DNA from: DAOUKH01 sp034421515
GTDB lineage: Bacteria > Chloroflexota > Dehalococcoidia > SHYB01
Direction: 5' to 3'
Assembly (NCBI GenBank): GCA_034421515.1
Contig: DAOUKH010000015.1
Coordinates: 1-10,534, forward strand
DNA length: 10,534 bases
The notes below the pieces were generated by a model, which searched no databases, was not told where the DNA came from, and saw nothing but the letters and a program-made list of their open reading frames with translations. Shown one piece after another: positions 1 to 7,115 of this stretch; position 1 is the first letter of the stretch, and the number at the start of each line of letters is the position of its first letter. The position numbers were made by a program, and so were the translations under genes.

Positions 1-2
1 TG

Positions 3-1106
3 ATTCTTGCCTACGAGGCCGCGGTCGGCGGCGGCATGCCCGTTGTCCAGACCATCGCCGGGGCCATCGGGGGCCGGGTGCAGGCGATGCTCGCCATCCT
101 GAACGGCACGACCAACTTCATCCTCTCGCGCATGATCGCGGGCGGGACCTATCAGCGGGCCGTCTGCGCGGCGATTCACGGCGGTCTCGCCGAGTCCGAC
201 CCCGGCGCGGACGTGCTCGGCGAGGACGCCCGCAGCAAAATGATGATTCTCGCGGGCCTCGGCTTCGGCGTCCGCCTGCGCCCCCAGGATGTCTATCTGC
301 GGGGCATCGCGCGGCGGGGTCCGGTGCATGCCGATGCCTCCGACCGCGCCGATTTCCACGATTGCCCCGGCGACAAGACGCCCTGTGCCGACATCTGCGG
401 CGACGACGATCATCTCGGCACGCGCCCCGTCTTTACCGCGCGGGACCTCGAGGTGCTCGCCGGTCTCGGCCTGACGCCCAAGATGCTGGCCGGGGCGCAG
501 CGCGACGGTGGCCGCGTCGTCGCGTGGGCCCAGCCCGCCGCCGTGCCGCTCGACCACGCGCTCGGCGGCGTCGGCGGCGCGGAGAACGGCTGCCTGCTGG
601 AGGTGGAGTCGCCGGGCGGAGGGGCGGGCGCGCCGTTCACGCTGGCGCTGCGCGGCCCCGGCGCCGGAGGCCCGGAGACGGCCTCGTCCGTGATGGCCGA
701 CGTGCTCTTCTGCGCGCGCCAGCTTGCCTCGGGCAAGCGCGCCGCCGACTCCCCGCCCCGCTACATGTACGGCGCCGACGCCTTCCGCGACCCCCAGGCC
801 TACGAGGGCGCGTCGGCATTGCTGCGCGCCGACGGGCTGCGGGCGCCCTTCTTGCTGCGTTTCCTGCTGGGCGGCGGCACGGACGCGGACAGCCTTGCCG
901 CCTCGCTGCGGAGGGACGGAGTCGACGTCGAGGCGGTGAACAGCGGCACTGACGCGTCGTCCGTCTACCTCCGAACGCCTCCGCTGCCGGTGAAGGCGGT
1001 CGAGGAAGCGGTCGGGGCGGCGGTGAGCCGGGCCGAGGCCGCCGACGTGTCGCTCGACGTCCTGTATCTTCCAATCATCGAAGGCACCCGCTGGGAGGCA
1101 TCGTGA
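3..1106 (+). CDS. hom: Homoserine dehydrogenase, 5'-truncated by the window edge
   Basis: This enzyme reduces aspartate semialdehyde to homoserine with NAD(P)H, at the branch toward threonine and methionine. The frame is open from base 3 (ILAYEAAVGGG), so the N-terminal Rossmann domain lies outside the window. Numbering from the Met at base 36, the signature NGTTNFILSRM is at about 23-33. The catalytic set of the family is present with the right spacing: E53 (LAESDP), D64 and K68 (GEDARSK), matching E208/D219/K223 of the yeast enzyme as I remember it. The block AENGCLLEVE followed by GPGAGGPETASSVMAD closes the catalytic domain. The last ~90 residues (RAPFLLRFLL onward) look like a diverged ACT domain, so feedback control is plausible. 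Odd: about 38 extra residues (95-132, bases 318-431), rich in Asp, His and Cys, interrupt the usual run from GI to the T-x-x-D-L helix. The stop overlaps the next gene by 4 nt (GTGA). Confidence 0.93.
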   Translation: MLAYEAAVGGGMPVVQTIAGAIGGRVQAMLAILNGTTNFILSRMIAGGTYQRAVCAAIHGGLAESDPGADVLGEDARSKMMILAGLGFGVRLRPQDVYLRGIARRGPVHADASDRADFHDCPGDKTPCADICGDDDHLGTRPVFTARDLEVLAGLGLTPKMLAGAQRDGGRVVAWAQPAAVPLDHALGGVGGAENGCLLEVESPGGGAGAPFTLALRGPGAGGPETASSVMADVLFCARQLASGKRAADSPPRYMYGADAFRDPQAYEGASALLRADGLRAPFLLRFLLGGGTDADSLAASLRRDGVDVEAVNSGTDASSVYLRTPPLPVKAVEEAVGAAVSRAEAADVSLDVLYLPIIEGTRWEAS

Positions 1107-2230
1107 CGCAGGCCGGCCCGGTCATGATGCGCGGGCGCGTGGCCTTCCTGAAGGCCTTACGCGGCTTTCTGGAGGAGCGCGGCTACGCCGAGGTGCAGAC
1201 GCCGTTGCTCCATACGCAGCTTGCCGGATTCGAGCGGGCGGTCGGGTTCAGCACCTACTCGGCCTCGCTCGGCGAGCGGCTGTGGTTCCGCGCCGCCCCC
1301 GAGCTCTACCTCAAACGGCTCCTGATCGACTGGGGGCCGGAGGAGGCGGAGAAGGTGTTCGAGGTGGCGCTCTGCCTCCGCGACGACTTCGACGAAGCGG
1401 CGCCGGTGGACAGCTTCGACCGTCCCGAGTTCACCCTCCTTGAGCTCTATGCCGTCGATGATGACCACACCGCCTTCGAGGGCCTGCTGCGCGATGCGAT
1501 CGCCGCCGGCGTCCAGGCGCTGCGGGAGGCGGGTGCGCACGCCGGCGTCCCCTCCACCGCGAGTAGCTGGGACCGCCTGGGGTTCGGCGACGCCCTCCGG
1601 GCCCTGGACGCGGACTTCGATCTCGACGCGCTGCTGGCGAAGTCGGCGCCGAGCAGCAACGGCGCAGACGCGGAGGCGCAGGCCGAGGCGATCGAGGTAC
1701 GCGCCGCCGACGCCGCGCTTGTCGCCGCCTCCGAGGGCCTGCTCCGCGGCACCGCCGACCTCTCACCCTATCTGCGCCGGGGGCCGCAGGGCTACTGGTT
1801 CGAGTTCCTCGAACGCGCCTTCCGCGAGGGCGTGGCGCCGTCGCTGGTCGAGCCCACCGTGGTGCACTCTTTGCCCCTTGAGTCCAGCCCCATGGCGCAG
1901 TCGTCGGACGGCGTTCACTGCGACAAGTGGGAGTTGTACATGGGTGGCCTGCGGGTGGCCTTGGCGCAGCGCGAGCTGATGGACGCCGAGGCGCAGGCCG
2001 TCCGCTTCCGGCACATCGAGCATCTGCGGCGGCAGGGCTACGATGTGCTCCCCGAGCCCGACCGCCGCTTCGTCGAGGAGCTTCGCCGCTGGCCCGCGGG
2101 GACGCCGCTCGTCGGCATGGGCGTCTACCTCGACCGCTTGCTCGGCGTCATTCTGGGGCTGGTAACGCCCGACGGACGCGGACAGGAGCGGATGCTCCCC
2201 AACGTCTTCAAGCGCTACGGCGACGGCTAG
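1103..2230 (+). CDS. Diverged class II lysyl-tRNA synthetase-like catalytic core (EpmA/PoxA/GenX type)
   Basis: A 375-residue protein with only the class II aminoacyl-tRNA synthetase catalytic fold and no OB anticodon-binding domain, like EpmA, which attaches beta-lysine to elongation factor P. Motif 1 is near 15-35 (ERGYAEVQTPLL). APELYLK is at 65-71, the motif 2 arginine is R93, PEFTLLELY is at 108-116, and motif 3 is GMGVYLDRL at 338-346. The first half of the amino-acid pocket is kept (E67, R93, E114, Y116). The second half is not: where LysRS has G-L-E-I-G-N-G-F-S-E-L, this has GLRVALAQREL (282-292). A metal-binding Glu becomes R284, the substrate Asn becomes L287 and Phe becomes Q289; E291 remains. 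Motif 3 has Tyr (Y342) where a Gly is usual. Start: GTG 1103 with GGGAGG four bases upstream, overlapping the hom stop. It may activate an amino acid other than lysine, modify a protein, or be inactive; EF-P and EpmB are not in view. Confidence 0.8.
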   Translation: MTQAGPVMMRGRVAFLKALRGFLEERGYAEVQTPLLHTQLAGFERAVGFSTYSASLGERLWFRAAPELYLKRLLIDWGPEEAEKVFEVALCLRDDFDEAAPVDSFDRPEFTLLELYAVDDDHTAFEGLLRDAIAAGVQALREAGAHAGVPSTASSWDRLGFGDALRALDADFDLDALLAKSAPSSNGADAEAQAEAIEVRAADAALVAASEGLLRGTADLSPYLRRGPQGYWFEFLERAFREGVAPSLVEPTVVHSLPLESSPMAQSSDGVHCDKWELYMGGLRVALAQRELMDAEAQAVRFRHIEHLRRQGYDVLPEPDRRFVEELRRWPAGTPLVGMGVYLDRLLGVILGLVTPDGRGQERMLPNVFKRYGDG

Positions 2231-2237
2231 CGGGCCG

Positions 2238-3737
2238 ATGGACGAACGAACGGCCCGCGTCGAAAAACTGGAACGCCTTCGGGAATCGGGCGTCGACCCC
2301 TATCCCCACGAGTTCCGCCGCAGCCAGACGATCGCCGAGGCGCTCGCCGCTCACCATGCCGACGGCGCCGTCGGGGCCGTACGCCTTGCGGGACGTCTGA
2401 CCGAAGTGCGGCGCATGGGCAAGGCCAGCTTCGCCCGCATCGAGGACGAGGACGGCTCGATCCAGATCTATCTGACGCTGGACAAGACGCAGGATTTTAG
2501 CCGGTTCAAAGAGCTTGTTGACCGCGGCGATTTTCTCGGCGTCGAAGGTCCGCTTTTTGTTACCAAGACCGGCGAGGTGACCGTCGAGACGCACCGCTTC
2601 GACCTGCTCGCCAAGTCGTTGCAGCCCATGCCCGAGAAGTTCCACGGTCTGAAGGACGTGGAGACGATGCGCCGCCGGCGCTATCTGCACCTGATCGCCG
2701 ACTCCGAGGCGCGGTTGCTCTTTCGGAAGCGGTCACGCATCTTCGCCGCAGTGCGAAGCTTCCTCGAAGGCCGGGGGTTCCTGGACGTGCAGACCCCGGT
2801 GCTCCAGCCGATCTACGGTGGGGCCGCCGCCCGTCCCTTCGTCACCCGCCACAACGAATTGAAGCGCGACCTGTACCTGCGCGTCGCACCGGAGCTCTAT
2901 CTCAAGCGGCTCATCGTCGGCGGCTTCGACCGTGTGTACGAGATGGCGGCCGTTTTCCGCAACGAGGGGATCGATTCGACGCACAATCCCGAGTACATCC
3001 TCCTCGAGGCGTATCAGGCCTACGCCGACTACACCGACATGATGGAGTTGACCGAGTCGCTGGTCCGGCACGCCGCTCAAGAAGCGAACGGGACGTTGGA
3101 ACTGCCGCCCCGCAAGGCAGGGGGGCAGGAGGTCGTGATCGACGTGGGCAAGCCGTGGCGACGGCTGCCGTACTTCGAGGCGCTGCGCGAGTACGCGGGT
3201 GCCGACCTCGCGCCGGACGCGTCCCGCGAGGAGGCCGCCGCGGCCGCCGAGGGTGCAGGAATTCCGGCGGATGAACTCGACGGCATGGACGCGGCGCACA
3301 TCATCGGCGAGATCTTCGACCGGCGCGTCGAGGAACGGCTGATCGAGCCGACCTTCATCCTCGACTACCCCGCCGCGCTCTGCCCGCTCACCAAGCGCCG
3401 CCGCGGCGAGCCGCTGCTCGCCGAGCGCTTCGAACCCTACGTCGCCGGCTTCGAGCTGGGGAACGCCTTCTCCGAGCTCACGGACCCGGAGTACCAGCGC
3501 AGCCAGTTCATCGCCCAGGGCCGCGCCGCCGAGGCCGGCGACGAAGAGGCGCACCCGATGGACGAGGACTACCTCAGCGCCTTGGAGCACGGGCTTCCGC
3601 CCACCGGCGGGCTCGGCATCGGTATGGACCGGCTCGTCATGCTGCTCACGGGCGCTTCGAACATTCGAGACGTCATCTTCTTCCCCCTGCAGCGCCGTCT
3701 ACCCGGCGACCGGCAGGAAGAGGACTCGGAAGGGTAA
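2238..3737 (+). CDS. lysS: Lysyl-tRNA synthetase, class II
   Basis: Charges tRNA-Lys with lysine using ATP in the cytoplasm. The 499 residues match the family's usual length of about 490-510. The order is a short N-terminal helix, an OB-fold anticodon-binding domain at about 48-125, and the class II core. Motif 1 is around 168-190 (GRGFLDVQTPVLQP). Substrate residues are in APELYLKRL (217-225). Motif 2 is FRNEG with HNPEYILLEAYQAY (240-263). The pocket segment FELGNAFSELTD keeps the Glu, Asn, Phe and Glu that the preceding paralog has lost. Motif 3 is GGLGIGMDRL (457-466). A short acidic tail ends the protein. The ATG follows the previous stop by 7 nt with no clear Shine-Dalgarno, so translation is probably coupled to the upstream gene. 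HNPEYILLEA departs a little from the common HNPEFTxxEL form, which looks like ordinary variation. Confidence 0.96.
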   Translation: MDERTARVEKLERLRESGVDPYPHEFRRSQTIAEALAAHHADGAVGAVRLAGRLTEVRRMGKASFARIEDEDGSIQIYLTLDKTQDFSRFKELVDRGDFLGVEGPLFVTKTGEVTVETHRFDLLAKSLQPMPEKFHGLKDVETMRRRRYLHLIADSEARLLFRKRSRIFAAVRSFLEGRGFLDVQTPVLQPIYGGAAARPFVTRHNELKRDLYLRVAPELYLKRLIVGGFDRVYEMAAVFRNEGIDSTHNPEYILLEAYQAYADYTDMMELTESLVRHAAQEANGTLELPPRKAGGQEVVIDVGKPWRRLPYFEALREYAGADLAPDASREEAAAAAEGAGIPADELDGMDAAHIIGEIFDRRVEERLIEPTFILDYPAALCPLTKRRRGEPLLAERFEPYVAGFELGNAFSELTDPEYQRSQFIAQGRAAEAGDEEAHPMDEDYLSALEHGLPPTGGLGIGMDRLVMLLTGASNIRDVIFFPLQRRLPGDRQEEDSEG

Positions 3738-3741
3738 CCGC

Positions 3742-4224
3742 GTGGAAGTCCGCCAACGTGTCAGCGACATCCGGTTGGAAGATGGGTGGGCGCTGATCAA
3801 GCTCGTACGTGTTCCCGACAAGCCCGGCATCGCCGCGCTCATCTTCTCGCCCATCGCCGCGGCGGGCATCTCCGTCGACCTGATCCTGCAGAATGCGAGC
3901 ATCGACCGGATGACCGACGTCTCCTTCACGGTGCGGAACGAGGACGTGGAGGGCACGGTGCGCCGCCTCGAGGCGATTCAGGAAGCTATCGACGCCGCCG
4001 CCGTCGAGACGATGGAGAACCTCACCAAGGTCGAGCTGGTGGGGACGGGCATCGTCAGCGCGCCGGCGCACATCAGCGGGCTGTTTGCCGCCTTGGGCGA
4101 AGCGGGCGTAAACGTGATCGCTATCGGCACGAGCGAAGTTCGCATCTCGTGCCTGATCGCGGGCGAGGATCGCCAGAAGGCGTCAAAGGCGCTGCACGCG
4201 GCCTTCCGCATCAGGGAAGCCTAG
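3742..4224 (+). CDS. Stand-alone tandem ACT-domain protein resembling the aspartokinase regulatory (beta) region
   Basis: A 160-residue protein that matches only the C-terminal regulatory half of aspartokinase. ACT domain 1 is at about 17-80, with the effector-loop motif VPDKPG (24-29) and LILQN (47-51). ACT domain 2 is at about 95-158, with VELVGTGI and the very typical TSEVRIS (130-136). In aspartokinases these paired domains bind lysine and/or threonine and inhibit the kinase. No kinase domain precedes it: lysS ends 4 nt upstream. The start is GTG 3742 with a good Shine-Dalgarno GGAAGGG at 3728-3734, seven bases away, so this is a designed start and not a fragment. In Bacillus and Corynebacterium the beta subunit comes from an internal start within lysC; here it would be a separate gene. 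It may act in trans on an aspartokinase encoded elsewhere or be a free amino-acid sensor. The fold is clear; the role is inferred. Confidence 0.85.
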   Translation: MEVRQRVSDIRLEDGWALIKLVRVPDKPGIAALIFSPIAAAGISVDLILQNASIDRMTDVSFTVRNEDVEGTVRRLEAIQEAIDAAAVETMENLTKVELVGTGIVSAPAHISGLFAALGEAGVNVIAIGTSEVRISCLIAGEDRQKASKALHAAFRIREA

Positions 4225-4233
4225 GCGGCGCGA

Positions 4234-4250
4234 CGGGGTGTGGAACCCCG
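4234..4250 (+). terminator. Small hairpin just after the ACT gene
   Basis: CGGGGT and ACCCCG form a perfect 6-bp stem around a 5-nt loop, starting 10 nt after the stop of the ACT-domain gene. No T-run follows, so it is weak as an intrinsic terminator on its own. It may act with the larger hairpin at 4271-4312. Confidence 0.35.
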
Positions 4251-4270
4251 CCCCGGCCCTCTCTCAGTCT

Positions 4271-4312
4271 CCCCCAGAGGGGGAGAGGCTTAAGGTGCTC
4301 CCCCTCTGGGGG
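4271..4312. repeat. Long perfect inverted repeat between convergent genes
   Basis: CCCCCAGAGGGGGAG (4271-4285) is an exact reverse complement of 4298-4312, giving a 15-bp stem with a 12-nt loop. Each arm is itself a near-perfect palindrome (CTCCCCC-AGA-GGGGGAG at 4269-4285), so alternative foldings exist. It sits between the ends of two convergent transcription units, where it could end transcription from both sides. No strong T-tract is present on either side. The G/C-only arms also look like dispersed REP-type intergenic palindromes found in many GC-rich genomes. Confidence 0.6.
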
Positions 4313-4372
4313 GAGGGTTTAGGCTTTAGCCCCCGTCATGGGCCACTCTTGGCCTCTCGCATGAAGAGGGGA

Positions 4373-4391
4373 GAGGGTTGAGGGTTGAGGG
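4373..4391. repeat. Short tandem repeat, 7-bp unit GAGGGTT
   Basis: Two full copies of GAGGGTT and a third partial copy (GAGGG) abut the stop codon of the minus-strand acetyltransferase gene. Together with the hairpins to its left this makes 4225-4393 a compact repeat-rich spacer with no coding sequence. Confidence 0.6.
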
Positions 4392-4393
4392 AG

Positions 4394-5074
4394 CTAGGAA
4401 GTGGTCGAGGCCTGTGTGAGCAGGCGTACGCTCGCGCCCCAACTTCGCTGGTGGTCGAAGCGCAGCCGCTCGAGCCTGCTGAGGAAGCGGTCCTCGCGGA
4501 TAGGGTCGGTCGTCATGACGAACGCATCCTCGCCGTTGTCGGTGTAGTAGCCCTTGCGGATGCCGACCTGGGCGAAGCCGTACTTCTTGTAGAGTTCCTG
4601 CGCGCCCCGGTTGCCTGCGCGGACTTCGAGGGTCATCACGCGGGCCCCGCGCGGCACGGCGAGCTCGGCGCTTGCGAGGAGCAGGAGTTCGCCCACCCCC
4701 AGCCGCCGTTCGCGCTCCCGCACGCCGATGGCGGTGACATGGGCCTCGTCGCCGATGAACCACAGCCCGACGAAACCCACGATGCCGCGGGTGTCAGCCG
4801 GGGTGTCGTCGCCGCGGCCCACGGTTCGCAGCAGCCAGCCGGCCACTCTCGCCGCCGGGCCTTGATGGGGCGGCTCGGCGAGCAGCGCGTCACGGGCCTC
4901 CTGCAGGGCGTCGCTTGGGTCGTTGGCGCGGCAGGCCACGAGGTACGCTGCGGTGCGGCTGCGCAGCTCGCGTCGAAAATGCGTCGGGACCCACCCCGTT
5001 GGGAAGCACTCCCGTTCGATGGCCGCCACCTCGGAGATATCGAGGGCGGTCATGGGCCGCGCGAAGTAGGACAT
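4394..5074 (-). CDS. rimI: RimI-like GNAT N-acetyltransferase
   Basis: Belongs to the GCN5-related acetyltransferases, most like RimI, which acetylates the N-terminal alanine of ribosomal protein S18 using acetyl-CoA. From the chosen ATG the protein has 226 residues. The N-terminal substrate part is MSYFARPMTALDI with AAIERECFPTGW. The central strand is GIVGFVGLWFIGDEAHVTAIGV (97-118). The acetyl-CoA loop RRLGVG (123-128) fits the R-x-x-G-x-G pattern. The C-terminal Asn/Tyr motif is GNRGAQELYKKYGF, followed by YYTDNGEDA. It is longer than the roughly 150-residue E. coli RimI because of a 45-residue insert at about 50-95 and a basic C-terminal arm. The frame stays open upstream to a GTG at 5197, but that extension would cover a likely promoter and a palindrome and lacks family similarity; no start has a clear Shine-Dalgarno. 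Met at 5119 or 5053 are alternatives. Confidence 0.82.
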   Translation of the reverse strand: MSYFARPMTALDISEVAAIERECFPTGWVPTHFRRELRSRTAAYLVACRANDPSDALQEARDALLAEPPHQGPAARVAGWLLRTVGRGDDTPADTRGIVGFVGLWFIGDEAHVTAIGVRERERRLGVGELLLLASAELAVPRGARVMTLEVRAGNRGAQELYKKYGFAQVGIRKGYYTDNGEDAFVMTTDPIREDRFLSRLERLRFDHQRSWGASVRLLTQASTTS

Positions 5075-5129
5075 GGGCGGGCGCGGATCCACCGTTCCCG
5101 ACGGTTCGGCTACCGGCATCTGGGCGCGG

Positions 5130-5138
5130 ATTCTACCA
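5130..5138 (-). promoter_or_regulatory. Candidate extended -10 promoter for the acetyltransferase gene
   Basis: On the minus strand TGGTAGAAT matches an extended -10 element (TG-n-TAnAAT), with TAGAAT at 5135-5130. No good -35 hexamer lies at the normal distance, as is common for extended -10 promoters. Transcription would start near 5123, about 50 nt before the ATG at 5074. Confidence 0.4.
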
Positions 5139-5166
5139 TAGGCAACAGTCCGGACAGCGGGGAGCA

Positions 5167-5184
5167 GGCGAGTCGCGACTCGCC
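5167..5184. promoter_or_regulatory. 18-bp perfect palindrome between the ABC ATPase and acetyltransferase genes
   Basis: GGCGAGTCGCGACTCGCC reads the same on both strands. It lies 17 nt beyond the stop of the ABC ATPase gene and roughly 30 nt upstream of the candidate -10 of rimI. As RNA it can form a 7-bp stem with a CGCG loop, but no U-run follows on the minus strand. As DNA it has the form of a dimeric repressor or activator site. Confidence 0.5.
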
Positions 5185-5201
5185 CCGACGAGAGCACCGG
5201 A

Positions 5202-5918
<717 letters not shown>

Positions 5919-5962
5919 GCGGGGAACCTCACCGGTTGGGCCTGCCCAGAAAGGGCGTCTCT

Positions 5963-5991
5963 ACTCTACTGGAGTGTGAAGGATTTCTCAA
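5963..5991 (-). promoter_or_regulatory. Candidate sigma-70-type promoter for the ABC ATPase gene
   Basis: On the minus strand TTGAGA (5991-5986) and TAGAGT (5968-5963) are separated by exactly 17 bp, matching 5 of 6 and 4 of 6 consensus bases. The -35 begins 11 nt past the leuB stop and the predicted start would leave a leader of about 40 nt. This suggests the ABC gene is transcribed separately from the leu operon. Confidence 0.5.
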
Positions 5992-6002
5992 TCGGTGCTG
6001 GG

Positions 6003-7115
6003 CTACGCTGCTTGGAGGGCGTCGATGACCGCCGACCCCATCGCTTCGGTATCGACGGTCGACTCCCCTTGGCCGGCGATGTCCGGCGTGCGCAGACCGG
6101 AGCGAAGGACGCTTTCCACCGCCGTTTCGATCGCGGCAGCGGCGGCGGGTTGCGCCAAGGAATAGCGGAGCATGAGCGCCACGCTCAGGATCATGGCCAG
6201 CGGGTTCGCCTTCCCCTGGCCGGCGATGTCGGGTGCGCTGCCGTGGATCGGCTCGTAGAGGCCGAAGGTGCGCCCGGCCTTGGGGCCGCGGGCGGCGATG
6301 CCCTTCCCGCCAAGGCTCGCCGAGGGGAGCATCCCCATCGACCCCGCCAGCACCGCCGCCTCGTCGGTGAGGATGTCGCCGAAGGTGTTCTCGGTGACGA
6401 TGACGTCGAACTCGGCGGGCGACCGTACGAGGTTCATCGCCGCGGTGTCGACGAGCATGTGCGTGAGGGCGACGTCGGGGTATTCGGCGGCGACTTCCGT
6501 CGTGATCTCCCGCCAGAGGCGCGAGGTCTCCAGGATGTTGGCCTTGTCGACGGAGGTCAGCTTCTTGCGCCGCCCGCGGGCGAGCTCGAAGCCGGTGCGG
6601 ACGACGCGCTCGACCTCTTGCTCGGTGTAGGCCATGGCGTCTATGGCTCGCCGTCCCCGCGCCGTGCTCCACCGCTTCTTGGGCTTGCCGAAGTAGAGCC
6701 CGCCGGTCAGCTCGCGGATCACGAGGAGGTCGAGCCCTTCGAGGAGGTGGGGGCGGAGCGGGGTCGCGCCGATCAGCTCGGGGTAGCTGCTCACGGGGCG
6801 GAGGTTGGCGAAGAGCCGGAGGTCTTTCCTCAGCTTGAGGAGGCCGGCTTCGGGCCGGGTCTTCGCTCTGGGGTCGTCCCATTTGGGGCCGCCGACGGCG
6901 CCGAGGAGCACGGCGTCGGCACTACGGCACATGGCGACGGTGTCGTCGGAGAGGGCCTCGCCGGTGGCGTCGATGGCGCAGCCGCCGATCAGTCCCTCGT
7001 GGTAGCGGATGTCGTAGCCGAAGAGCTCGGCGGCGCGGTCGAGGACGCGGCGGCCCTGGGCGACGACCTCCGGCCCGATGCCGTCGCCGGGGAGGAGGGC
7101 GATGGTGAACTTCAA
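6003..7115 (-). CDS. leuB: 3-isopropylmalate dehydrogenase
   Basis: Oxidises and decarboxylates 3-isopropylmalate with NAD+ to 2-oxoisocaproate, the last dedicated step before leucine. It has 370 residues, a normal size. Visible family features are LLPGDGIGPEV (7-17), GAVGGPKWD (72-80), and the substrate arginines R96, R106 and R134 (LRK, NLRP, VIRELTGG). The catalytic residues are Y141 and K191 (VDKAN), and the metal ligands are D223, D247 and D251 (NTFGDILTDEA). The NAD-binding segment YEPIHGSAPDIAG follows. The start is TTG at 7115, giving the standard N-terminus (M)KFTIALLPGDG. It is supported by a minus-strand GAGG eight bases upstream and by the TTGA overlap with the leuC stop, so translation is probably coupled to leuC. 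The frame is open far upstream, but that part is only the shadow of leuC. Odd: PDIAGQG occurs twice, at 295-301 and 344-350. Confidence 0.96.
   Translation of the reverse strand: MKFTIALLPGDGIGPEVVAQGRRVLDRAAELFGYDIRYHEGLIGGCAIDATGEALSDDTVAMCRSADAVLLGAVGGPKWDDPRAKTRPEAGLLKLRKDLRLFANLRPVSSYPELIGATPLRPHLLEGLDLLVIRELTGGLYFGKPKKRWSTARGRRAIDAMAYTEQEVERVVRTGFELARGRRKKLTSVDKANILETSRLWREITTEVAAEYPDVALTHMLVDTAAMNLVRSPAEFDVIVTENTFGDILTDEAAVLAGSMGMLPSASLGGKGIAARGPKAGRTFGLYEPIHGSAPDIAGQGKANPLAMILSVALMLRYSLAQPAAAAAIETAVESVLRSGLRTPDIAGQGESTVDTEAMGSAVIDALQAA

Noticed and set aside
2733..3590. Minus-strand 285-codon frame opposite lysS
   Set aside because: It is an antisense shadow of a clear LysRS with no family features of its own.
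4234..4391. CRISPR-like array
   Set aside because: The repeats are short and adjacent, with no regular unique spacers and no cas genes nearby.
5075..5197. Earlier GTG start for rimI giving 41 more residues
   Set aside because: The added residues show no GNAT similarity and the region holds a palindrome and an extended -10 sequence, so it looks non-coding.
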